The notes: generated from the sequence alone by a model not told the origin. A stretch of 6,596 nt of DNA from an uncultured Bacteroides sp. (GCA_900557355.1 USSR01000392.1:1-6596), one strand, 5' to 3'; positions 1 through 6,596 are shown, counted from the first letter of the stretch. Numbers and translations: made by a program.

Positions 1-1683
1 CTGGCTGCAGGCCTATTGGCAAGTTGCGCCTCGGAAGAGAAAACTGCCATTAAAGCAGACAGGATTGTTGCCAATCCTATTGATTTGAACTATCGTTTCC
101 AACCTCAGGATGAAGATGAGCCACGACGCGAGGCTGCCGACCCGGTACTGGAATATTTCAAGGGATATTATTACATGTTTGCTTCTAAGTCCGGTGGCTA
201 CTGGCGTTCCGAAGACTTGGCAAACTGGGAATACATCCCTTGCAAGACGATACCGACCATGGAAGATTATGCCCCGACTATCCTTGTCTATGGCGATACG
301 CTTTACTTCACTGCTTCCAGCGGGAAAACTCAGATTTACAAGAATGCCCATCCCGAAACAGATGCTTGGGAGGAAGTGGATACCAAGTTGACTATCCGTC
401 AGCATGACCCGGCTTTTTTAAAAGATGATGATGGGAAAGTCTATATTTATTGGGGATGCTCGGATAAAGATCCTATCATGGGTGTGGAAGTGGACCCTAA
501 AAATGGCTTCCGTGCCATCGGAGAACCCCAAGCCCTGATAAAACATCGTTGTGATGAATTCGGTTGGGAAGTCCCCGGCGTGAATAATGAAGAACCGCGC
601 CAAGGCTGGAACGAAGGCCCGTGCGTGCTGAAGCACAACGGCCGCTATTACTTACAATATGCTGCCCCCGGTACTCAATATCGCATCTATGGTGACGGTA
701 ACTATGTAGGTGATAACCCGTTAGGCCCCTTTGAAGCTGTGGAAGATAACCCCTTCTCCTTCAAACCTGGTGGTTTCATCGGTGGTGCCGGACACGGACA
801 TACTTTCAAGGATAAATACGGTAATTATTGGCACGTAGCCTCCATGGTTATTTCCGTTCGTCATTGGTTCGAGCGTCGTTTAGGCATCTTTCCGGTTGTC
901 GTTTCCGATAAATATGGTATGTATGCACTCAGCACCTTTGCCGATTATCCTTTCTGCATCCCCGACCGGAAAGTAGACTTTGAAAAGGAAGACATCGGTA
1001 TGGGTTGGAACCTGCTTTCCTATAAGAAGAATGTATCCGCTTCTTCCCACCTTGAAAGTTACGAACCGGAACTGGCGGATGACGAGAAAGTGGAAACCTG
1101 GTGGGCTGCCCAGACAGGGAAGAAAGGCGAATGGTTGCAGATAGACCTTGGCAAACCTATGGAAGTGAATGCCATCCAAGTCAACTTTGCCGACCATAAC
1201 TTCAATATCCGTGCCCCTCATGGACCGGTGGTTTATCAATATAACATAGAAGCCTCAACCGACGGTAAGAACTGGACTCGCCTGGTGGATGAAGAGAAAA
1301 ATCAGAAAGATGCCCCTCATAAACTCCATGTTTTGGATATTCCCGCAAAGGTACAATATCTGAAAATCAACAATACCAAAGATATGGAAGGTAATTTCTC
1401 CCTGTTCGGTTTGCGCGTCTTCGGGCAAGGCGGAGGCAAAGCCCCTGTCGAAGTGACTGGTTTCCAGGCTTCACGTGATAATAATGATAAACGTATCTAC
1501 CGGTTTACATGGAATCCGCAGGAAAATGTAACAGGGTATATTTTACGTTGGGGAATACAAAAAGAGAAATTGACTCACTCTATGGTGGTTTACGAAAATC
1601 AATATGAGGCTCGTTATTTCAATAGGGATTCTGAATATTACTTCTCTGTGAGTGCTTTTAATGAGAATGGTGTAGGCAAATAA
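1..1683 (+). CDS. GH43-family glycoside hydrolase lipoprotein with F5/8 type C and FN3 domains (5' end missing)
   Basis: The frame is open from the left edge, giving 560 codons before TAA. Numbering from the first codon, residues 1-9 end in the lipobox L-A-S-C (Cys9), so the window begins inside a lipoprotein signal peptide. The real start is upstream, and the TTG at 16 is not it. Residues ~20-320 look like a GH43 five-bladed propeller. Asp47 (AADPV) would be the general base, Asp136 (HDPAF) the pKa modulator and Glu205 (NEGP) the general acid. The segment GHGHTF (265-269) would supply the central histidine that often helps hold a cation. Residues ~340-475 are an F5/8 type C (CBM32-like) domain (WWAAQTG, WLQIDLG, LRVFG), and ~480-560 a fibronectin type III domain. 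GH43 members are mostly exo-acting arabinofuranosidases, xylosidases or galactosidases. I cannot assign the subfamily or substrate. The lipid anchor implies a periplasmic or surface membrane location. A terminator follows directly, so this is probably the last gene of its operon. Confidence 0.9.
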   Translation: MAAGLLASCASEEKTAIKADRIVANPIDLNYRFQPQDEDEPRREAADPVLEYFKGYYYMFASKSGGYWRSEDLANWEYIPCKTIPTMEDYAPTILVYGDTLYFTASSGKTQIYKNAHPETDAWEEVDTKLTIRQHDPAFLKDDDGKVYIYWGCSDKDPIMGVEVDPKNGFRAIGEPQALIKHRCDEFGWEVPGVNNEEPRQGWNEGPCVLKHNGRYYLQYAAPGTQYRIYGDGNYVGDNPLGPFEAVEDNPFSFKPGGFIGGAGHGHTFKDKYGNYWHVASMVISVRHWFERRLGIFPVVVSDKYGMYALSTFADYPFCIPDRKVDFEKEDIGMGWNLLSYKKNVSASSHLESYEPELADDEKVETWWAAQTGKKGEWLQIDLGKPMEVNAIQVNFADHNFNIRAPHGPVVYQYNIEASTDGKNWTRLVDEEKNQKDAPHKLHVLDIPAKVQYLKINNTKDMEGNFSLFGLRVFGQGGGKAPVEVTGFQASRDNNDKRIYRFTWNPQENVTGYILRWGIQKEKLTHSMVVYENQYEARYFNRDSEYYFSVSAFNENGVGK

Positions 1684-1700
1684 CTGATCAATACAGAAAT

Positions 1701-1712
1701 CTTTAATTAAAG
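1701..1712. repeat. Perfect 12-bp palindrome CTTTAATTAAAG
   Basis: The sequence reads CTTTAA then TTAAAG, an exact inverted repeat with no spacer, 17 bp after the stop codon of the GH43 gene. Its last three bases overlap the base of the terminator stem. It may be chance in AT-rich DNA, or it may give a T-rich tract for termination from the opposite strand. Confidence 0.5.
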
Positions 1713-1763
1713 CTTGTGGTTATATAACTGATTTATGGGTTATATAGCCACAAGTTTCGTTTT
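1710..1763 (+). terminator. Rho-independent-type terminator after the GH43 gene
   Basis: Positions 1713-1728 (CTTGTGGTTATATAAC) pair with 1739-1754 (GTTATATAGCCACAAG). This makes a 16-bp stem with a single T-G wobble and a 10-base loop (1729-1738). The stem can extend outward by three more pairs (AAG with TTT, one a G-T wobble). The right arm runs into TTTCGTTTT (1755-1763), an interrupted T tract. It starts 26 bp after the stop codon, and no other gene lies between. The stem is long but AT-rich at its top. A-rich sequence before the left arm could let it also act in the other direction, but no convergent gene is visible. Confidence 0.85.
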
Positions 1764-1823
1764 CATGAAAGGCTTAATTATAATACATAATCCAAGAATA
1801 ACCTTTATCTGAGGTCTATTTTT

Positions 1824-1834
1824 CTTCGATTAAT
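1824..1834 (+). promoter_or_regulatory. Direct repeat copy 1, CTTCGATTAAT (possible regulator site)
   Basis: This is the upstream copy of an exact 11-bp direct repeat whose other copy is at 1908-1918. The start-to-start distance is 84 bp, close to eight turns of B-DNA at 10.5 bp per turn, so both copies would face the same side of the helix. Polysaccharide utilization loci are commonly controlled by hybrid two-component systems, SusR-like regulators or ECF sigma factors. Which of these, if any, binds here cannot be read from the sequence. Confidence 0.35.
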
Positions 1835-1907
1835 CCATTTATATATGATTCTTTAATGTGAAAGAGTTAAAATGCTCTGAAACCCTTGTTTTCCTTTGAA
1901 AAAACTA

Positions 1908-1918
1908 CTTCGATTAAT
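1908..1918 (+). promoter_or_regulatory. Direct repeat copy 2, CTTCGATTAAT (promoter-proximal)
   Basis: This second exact copy ends 33 bp before the -7-like box at 1952. Relative to a start site near 1966 it would lie at about -58 to -48, a usual place for an activator. It also sits at the centre of a weak, imperfect dyad whose outer parts are CCTTTGAAAAA (1893-1903) and TTTTTAAGG (1922-1930). The repeat is directly visible; the regulatory role is inference. Confidence 0.4.
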
Positions 1919-1951
1919 GTCTTTTTAAGGACTATTTTAACGTTCGTACCA

Positions 1952-1959
1952 TACTTTTG
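1952..1959 (+). promoter_or_regulatory. Bacteroides-type -7 promoter element TACTTTTG
   Basis: TACTTTTG matches the Bacteroides primary sigma -7 consensus TAnnTTTG exactly. The partner -33 element (TTTG or TTG) would be expected near 1927-1932, but the sequence there is AAGGAC, so no good match is present. A weak -33 would fit a promoter that needs an activator, or one read by an alternative (ECF) sigma factor. The predicted start is near 1966. That leaves about 29 bases before the small frame at 1995 and about 150 bases before the lipoprotein gene. Confidence 0.5.
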
Positions 1960-1994
1960 CCTTCATAGAATTTTAAAACACTAAATTAATAAAT

Positions 1995-2105
1995 ATGAAA
2001 AATGCACAAGTATACGTAAAGCATCTACCTGTGGATAATCTTCCTTATGACAATAGAAAGATAAAGGTTTTTAGTGACCTAACTTATATATTTACCAACT
2101 TTTAA
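1995..2105 (+). CDS. Possible 36-residue leader or small protein of unknown function
   Basis: ATG at 1995 opens 36 codons ending in TAA at 2103-2105, 10 bp before the start of the lipoprotein gene. The peptide begins MKNAQVYVKHLPVDN and ends YIFTNF. It has no signal peptide, no membrane segment and no family I recognise. The bases before its ATG (CTAAATTAATAAAT) are AT-rich like those before the two larger genes, which is typical of Bacteroidales starts. It would be the first frame on a transcript from the TACTTTTG promoter. It could be a regulatory upstream frame, a real small protein, or simply an untranslated leader with a chance ORF. A frame this short in AT-rich DNA is weak evidence on its own. 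Confidence 0.3.
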   Translation: MKNAQVYVKHLPVDNLPYDNRKIKVFSDLTYIFTNF

Positions 2106-2115
2106 TTTAATTATT

Positions 2116-3819
2116 ATGAACAAACGATTTTTTAATGCGCTCCTTTTGGGAGCAGTGGTTCTTTCAACAGGAACTTTTGTTTCATGTGACAATGATGATG
2201 TTGATGATCTGAAGTCAAGAGTGTCAGTAATTGAGGTAGCAATTGATGACATCAAAACTCAATTAAGTAAAGCCTTGATGACTGGTGCGAGCATTACAAA
2301 GGTAGATGAAAGTAATGGCACGTATACATTAACGTTGAGTGATGGGCAAAAGATTGTAATTAAGCCGGGTGGAGGAAATATCTCTATAGTAGTTACTGAT
2401 ACGGAGGCTATCATTACAATAGAAGGTGAAGAATATATCCTTCCATTAGGTTCTTTAGTGAATTCTTTGATTTATAGTCCGGAGACAATAGATGGTATTG
2501 TAGAGATCGGTAATACTGCTACCATAGTGAATTTCTTGGCAAGACCGGCTCTCAAAAGCTTGGATGGTGCTGAATTTACAATTGCTGAATCTCATGTGCT
2601 TACTCGTGCTGCTGATGGTGAACAGTTTAAAGTGAGCGGAGATGTGACATTGGAAGGCGATTTCATAAAAGTACCTATTAAGGCTCTTGGTGAAGCGGAA
2701 GCTGGAAAAACTTATGCAGTATCTCTTCAGTTGAATTTAAAAGGAACGATTATTGGCTCTAATTACTTTACTGTGAAAGTGTCTGATGACTTTTTTTCCA
2801 TAGCTGAAGATTTAGGAGGTGTTACGATTAAAGCGGATTATAATCCCCAAGATCTTGCGGATGGTTTTAAGGAAATGACAATTAAAGGTTCTGATCTTTT
2901 GGTTGCTCTTAATTTCAAAGATTTGTTCAGTGAGCTTCCGGCTAATGCAGAATTTGTAGTTGCAAGTAGTGGCAAACAACCAGGAGGACAAGCGCAGGAA
3001 AAACAGGAACTTCTTAGTAAGAGTTTGAAAAAAGATGGTACATGGGCATTTAGTGAAAGACCAGGAACCAGTTTTAATGAGAATGCAGACCGTAAAGGCT
3101 TCTTGATTAATGTTTTGGCTGACGATGTAGTGAAGGCTAAAATTTATGTTTGCATAAACGATGAATTGGCTGACGTTGATTTTGCCAGTACATTTAACGA
3201 AGAGTATGAAGGCGAGTGGGGCGGACGTACAAAGAGTTTGGCTTTAGGTGCTCAGGTGATTGATATTCAGAACACATTTACAAATTGGGAAGAAGACTAT
3301 GCTGAAATCACTCACCGGGGAAAGAGTTTCTTGGAGAATTGGGCTAATGCTAATTATCAGGTGCAAACAGCTGATGGTGAAACTGTTCTTTTTTGCGATG
3401 GAAACACACTGGTAATGGATGATATTGCAAAGAAGTATGCACAATTCTCTCGTGGTATATACTGGTATTTCCGTGGTATCTCTATTTTGGTACCGGAAGC
3501 ATATGGCAAATGGATGAATCCGGCTACAGGTAAGGAAGTTAATGGAGGAGATGAAATTGTAGGTGGCTTTAATGATGCACATAGAGAGGATCCTGAAGTA
3601 TACGAAGCTGGATTTGCAAAATATGGTGGCGTGACAATGGATCAAAAGACTGGTAAGATTACGCTCAATGATACTTATACAGGTTATGGCTTCCGTTTTG
3701 CCATTGCTGCAGTTTATGAGTATGCTTATGGCTGGAAGAAACTTCACAAAGCCGATCAGTTTGGTTTCTTCTTCTTTAACCGTCGTGTGATGCCGGAAGG
3801 TACAACAATACCGGAATAA
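2116..3819 (+). CDS. Surface lipoprotein, DUF4988-like, encoded just upstream of susC; function unknown
   Basis: The protein has 567 residues and starts at ATG 2116. Residues 1-23 form a signal peptide (NKRFF, then a hydrophobic run) ending at Cys24. The following DNDDVDD is an acidic run like the lipoprotein export signals that send Bacteroidetes lipoproteins to the outer face. Residues ~27-54 have coiled-coil spacing (LKSRV, IEVAI, IKTQL). Residues ~55-85 (ITKVDESNGTYTLTLSDG) resemble DUF4988, a module at the N-terminus of many Bacteroides surface lipoproteins, including some polysaccharide lyases. Residues ~123-225 look like an all-beta, Ig-like domain. Residues ~226-567 match nothing I know; they are rich in Trp, Tyr and Phe near the end (GIYWYFRG, FGFFFFNRR at 549-557). 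No catalytic motif is evident. The gap to the SusC-like gene is only 41 bp, suggesting co-transcription. A glycan-binding role is the likeliest inference; an enzyme of an unrecognised family is possible. Confidence 0.85.
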   Translation: MNKRFFNALLLGAVVLSTGTFVSCDNDDVDDLKSRVSVIEVAIDDIKTQLSKALMTGASITKVDESNGTYTLTLSDGQKIVIKPGGGNISIVVTDTEAIITIEGEEYILPLGSLVNSLIYSPETIDGIVEIGNTATIVNFLARPALKSLDGAEFTIAESHVLTRAADGEQFKVSGDVTLEGDFIKVPIKALGEAEAGKTYAVSLQLNLKGTIIGSNYFTVKVSDDFFSIAEDLGGVTIKADYNPQDLADGFKEMTIKGSDLLVALNFKDLFSELPANAEFVVASSGKQPGGQAQEKQELLSKSLKKDGTWAFSERPGTSFNENADRKGFLINVLADDVVKAKIYVCINDELADVDFASTFNEEYEGEWGGRTKSLALGAQVIDIQNTFTNWEEDYAEITHRGKSFLENWANANYQVQTADGETVLFCDGNTLVMDDIAKKYAQFSRGIYWYFRGISILVPEAYGKWMNPATGKEVNGGDEIVGGFNDAHREDPEVYEAGFAKYGGVTMDQKTGKITLNDTYTGYGFRFAIAAVYEYAYGWKKLHKADQFGFFFFNRRVMPEGTTIPE

Positions 3820-3860
3820 ACTGTAAATGAGGATTTCTTTAATAAATAGAAAATCTAAAT

Positions 3861-6596
3861 ATGAAACATCAAATATCTAATATAGAGAAAAGTGCATCCC
3901 TTTCATGGAAAGCGATGATGGTTGCACTTTTATGTCTCTTGACAGCATTACCTATGTCGGCACAGAACCGCATCGTTCGCGGTACTGTGGTCGATCAGAC
4001 GGGTGAGACTGTCATTGGAGCTAATGTTCGGGTCAATGGGACCACTCGAGGTGTCATAACCGATATTAATGGTGAATTTGAGATAGCTGCCGATGCTAAT
4101 GAAAAATTGACAGTATCTTTTATCGGCTATGTGGATGCTGTGGTTACGGCAAATAAGACCACTTTGAAGATTACACTACAAGAAGATAGTCAAGCTTTGG
4201 ACGAAGTCGTGGTTGTAGGTTATGGTACACAGAAGAAAGCTACATTGACAGGTGCGGTTTCTGCCATTAATAATAAGGAAATTGCTATTACCAAGAATGA
4301 GAATGTGGTAAATATGCTTTCAGGTAAGATTCCTGGTGTGCGTATTTTCCAAAAGAGTTCGCAGCCTGGTGAATTTGACAATGCCCTTGATATTCGTGGT
4401 ATGGGTGAACCGCTGATTGTGGTTGATGGCGTTCCTCGTGACAAGGCTTATTTCTCTCGTATGGATGCCAATGAAATTGATAATGTATCTGTATTGAAAG
4501 ATGCTTCTGCAGCTATCTATGGTGTGCGTGCTGCTAATGGTGTAATTTTGGTTACTACTAAACGTGGTGAAGCTTCTAATGGTAAGTTCGACATTACGTT
4601 CTCTGCTAATTATGGTTGGCAACAGTTCCTTTATGTGCCACAGACTGCAAGTGCCGCAGACCACATGCTGCTTATCAATGAAAAATACTATAATGCTTTC
4701 GGCGACAATACTTATCCTAACCGTACTCCTGCTAAATATACTTGGGAACAAATGATGGAGTATAGTACCGGAAAGAAGAAAAGTACGAACTGGACAAAAG
4801 AATTATTCGATGATAATGTTCCGCAGCAACAGTACAATATCAGTGTGAACGGTGGTTCGGAAAAAGTGAACTACTTCTTTAATCTCGGTTATTTGAAACA
4901 GGAAGGTTCTTATAAAAGTGGTTCTTTGAATTACGATCGTTGGAATTTCCGTAGCAATATTGATGCAAAAATTACTAACCGTTTGAAGGCTTCTGTACAG
5001 GCTAGTGGTTATATGGATGAAAAGAACCAACCGTTTACCGATATTTGGAGCGTATATAAGAAAGCTTGGACTTACCGTCCGACTTCAGAAGCTTATGTAG
5101 ACGGTGATCATAACTATCCTGCCTGGGATAGTGAAATGGGCGAACCTGAAAACCCTGTAGCTGCTATCAATAGTGATCTCACCGGTTATCGCCGTGAGAA
5201 ACGTGTTAACTTTAATGGTTCCTTGACATTGACTTACGACATTCCAGGCGTAAAGGGTTTGAATGCAAAAGCTTTTTATAGCTATGATTATTCTTCTACC
5301 AATAATACACAATACAAACGTCCGTATAAATTGTATAACAGGAGAGAAGATGGTACTTTGGAAAGCTTTGAACGTAATCCTGACAGCAATTTGCGCCGTA
5401 GCACTGATCCGGGATACGCAACAACAATGCAACTCTCTTTGAATTATGCCCGTAAGTTCGGTGATCATAATGTGAGTGCCATGGTATTGTTTGAAGAGCA
5501 GTATAACAATTGGGATAGTTTCTATGCACAACGTGTCATGCAGTTGGTAGGTGAATACTTGATTTATGGTGAAGAAGAAGGCCAGATTGGTTCTATGGGT
5601 GGTGCAGGTGATGTAACCCGACAGGCCTATGTCGGTAAACTGACCTATGACTACAAAGGTCGCTATATGGTAGATTTCTCTTTCCGTGAAGATGGTTCGT
5701 CTCGCTATCCGAAAGATGGCCGATGGGGATTTTTCCCGGGTGTATCTGCCGGTTGGCGTATTAGTGAAGAACCATTTGTGAAAGAGTTAGTCCCTTTCCT
5801 TACCAACTTGAAACTTCGCGGTTCTTGGGGAAAGATGGGTGATGATGGTGCTGCAGGTACTTATCCTGAAACAGCGGTGGCTTATAATATTAATAAAGAC
5901 AGGATCGCTTGGTTTTATAACGGCATTTTGATGACTGGTGTAGAGCCAACTGCCATTCCGAATCCAGATAAGACTTGGTATACTTCAAAAACGGTGAATT
6001 TGGGTTTAGATTTCGACCTTTGGAATCAAAAATTGAGTGGTACGGTCGAATTCTTTAAGCGTAAGCGTGAAGGTTTGCTTGCTACAGCTTCAACGGTTGT
6101 TCCGGGTACAGTTGGTGCAAATTTACCTCAAGAGAACTTAAATGCTGACCAGACTTTCGGTTGGGAGATCAGTTTGAATCACCGGAATCGTGTGGGTGAT
6201 GTGAACTATTGGGTAGGCGGACAAATTTCTGCCACAAAGAATCGTTGGGATTATCGTTTGGATAGTCAGGCCAGCAACTCTATGGATGCATGGAGGCGTC
6301 GCGATGTATCTGGACGCAACAAAGATATCTGGTTCTCTTATGAAGAAGGAGGACGTTTCAGCAGCTATGAACAAATTCGCTATCACGACCTTACTGGTGG
6401 TGGATATGGGCAGGGAACTTTACCTGGTGACTATTATTACAAGGACTGGAACGGTGATGGTATCATAAATGGTGAGGACAATCATCCGATGGCATCTTAC
6501 AACTTGCCGGTATTCAACTATGGTTTTGTAATGGGAGCCGATTGGAAAGGCATTGATGTATCTATGAACTGGCAAGGCGCAGCAGGTGTTTACAAG
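3861..6596 (+). CDS. SusC/RagA-family TonB-dependent outer-membrane receptor (3' end missing)
   Basis: ATG 3861 opens 912 codons with no stop before the right edge. SusC proteins usually have about 1000 or more residues, so the end of the barrel is missing. Residues 1-34 form a signal peptide with a long N-region and the probable cut PMSA-QN. Residues ~36-112 are a CarboxypepD_reg-like beta-sandwich (GTVVDQTGETVIGANV, GEFEIAA, FIGYV). DEVVVVGYG (114-122) is the usual SusC link that may act as the TonB box. The plug spans ~125-236 (LSGKIPGVRI, IRGMGEPLIVVDGVP, SVLKDASAAIYG, NGVILVTTKRG). The rest is the outer-membrane barrel. DWNGDGIINGED (862-873) looks like an EF-hand-type calcium loop seen in many family members. 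With a SusD-like lipoprotein, not in the window, the receptor would import glycan fragments into the periplasm using TonB energy. The gene probably shares a transcript with the lipoprotein gene before it. Confidence 0.95.
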   Translation, partial: MKHQISNIEKSASLSWKAMMVALLCLLTALPMSAQNRIVRGTVVDQTGETVIGANVRVNGTTRGVITDINGEFEIAADANEKLTVSFIGYVDAVVTANKTTLKITLQEDSQALDEVVVVGYGTQKKATLTGAVSAINNKEIAITKNENVVNMLSGKIPGVRIFQKSSQPGEFDNALDIRGMGEPLIVVDGVPRDKAYFSRMDANEIDNVSVLKDASAAIYGVRAANGVILVTTKRGEASNGKFDITFSANYGWQQFLYVPQTASAADHMLLINEKYYNAFGDNTYPNRTPAKYTWEQMMEYSTGKKKSTNWTKELFDDNVPQQQYNISVNGGSEKVNYFFNLGYLKQEGSYKSGSLNYDRWNFRSNIDAKITNRLKASVQASGYMDEKNQPFTDIWSVYKKAWTYRPTSEAYVDGDHNYPAWDSEMGEPENPVAAINSDLTGYRREKRVNFNGSLTLTYDIPGVKGLNAKAFYSYDYSSTNNTQYKRPYKLYNRREDGTLESFERNPDSNLRRSTDPGYATTMQLSLNYARKFGDHNVSAMVLFEEQYNNWDSFYAQRVMQLVGEYLIYGEEEGQIGSMGGAGDVTRQAYVGKLTYDYKGRYMVDFSFREDGSSRYPKDGRWGFFPGVSAGWRISEEPFVKELVPFLTNLKLRGSWGKMGDDGAAGTYPETAVAYNINKDRIAWFYNGILMTGVEPTAIPNPDKTWYTSKTVNLGLDFDLWNQKLSGTVEFFKRKREGLLATASTVVPGTVGANLPQENLNADQTFGWEISLNHRNRVGDVNYWVGGQISATKNRWDYRLDSQASNSMDAWRRRDVSGRNKDIWFSYEEGGRFSSYEQIRYHDLTGGGYGQGTLPGDYYYKDWNGDGIINGEDNHPMASYNLPVFNYGFVMGADWKGIDVSMNWQGAAGVYK

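Larger units (their letters stand above)
1764..1994. other. Non-coding region between two operons
   Basis: About 230 bp of AT-rich DNA separate the terminator from the next possible reading frame. I see no coding frame of useful length on either strand; a 15-codon frame from ATG 1765 is too short to support. The stretch holds the two CTTCGATTAAT copies and the TACTTTTG box listed separately. Its position, after a terminator and before a new set of genes, fits the control region of the downstream locus. Confidence 0.7.

Noticed and set aside
16..18. TTG as a start codon for the GH43 gene
   Set aside because: The frame is open to position 1, and the codons before and after TTG form a lipobox (LLASC). 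The start must lie upstream of the window.
1765..1812. 15-codon frame from ATG 1765 after the terminator
   Set aside because: Too short, with no promoter between it and the terminator, and no recognisable content.
2065..2080. Possible attenuator hairpin in the leader (AGGT with ACCT)
   Set aside because: Only four base pairs with an eight-base loop; too weak to support a regulatory structure.
2087..2094. Second -7-like box, TATATTTA, close to the lipoprotein gene
   Set aside because: It misses the final G of TAnnTTTG, has no clear -33 partner, and would give a leader of only about 15 bases. It is weaker than the box at 1952.
3244..3747. Long antisense frame within the lipoprotein gene, and similar antisense frames at 13-405, 880-1239, 4320-4751 and 5085-5531
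   Set aside because: Each lies wholly inside a well-supported gene on the + strand and its translation resembles no protein family. They are shadows of the real coding frames.
3832..3855. Small hairpin between the lipoprotein and SusC-like genes (GATTTCT with AGAAAATC)
   Set aside because: The stem is very AT-rich, needs a bulge and has no T tract, so it does not support a terminator inside the operon.

Overview
The window looks like chromosomal DNA from a gut Bacteroidales species, most likely Bacteroides or a close relative. The evidence is a SusC/RagA-type TonB-dependent receptor, lipoproteins with Bacteroidetes-style signals (one with an acidic run right after the lipid-bearing cysteine), AT-rich translation starts without a clear Shine-Dalgarno, and a match to the Bacteroides -7 promoter element (TAnnTTTG). 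No RNA gene, mobile element or CRISPR array was seen.

Layout. Positions 1-1683 hold the 3' part of a lipoprotein glycoside hydrolase of family GH43: a five-bladed propeller-type catalytic domain, then an F5/8 type C (CBM32-like) domain, then a fibronectin type III domain. Its true start lies upstream of the window. A strong hairpin terminator follows at 1710-1763, so this gene probably ends a transcription unit. Positions 1764-1994 are non-coding and carry two exact copies of an 11-bp sequence, 84 bp apart, and a promoter-like -7 box at 1952-1959. A 36-codon open frame (1995-2105) sits between that box and the next large gene.

Positions 2116-3819 encode a 567-residue lipoprotein, probably surface exposed, with a short coiled coil and a DUF4988-like N-terminal segment. 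Its C-terminal half is one I do not recognise. After 41 bp comes a SusC-like outer-membrane receptor gene from 3861 that runs off the right edge after 912 codons.

Reading of the whole: the end of one glycan-degradation operon is followed by the start of a second polysaccharide utilization locus. In the second locus the lipoprotein probably binds or handles a glycan at the surface, and the SusC-like receptor imports it with TonB energy. A susD-like gene is expected just downstream but is not in the window. The unusual points are that a large lipoprotein gene precedes susC instead of following susD, and that the leader contains a repeat pair and a small open frame. The substrate cannot be deduced from what is visible.
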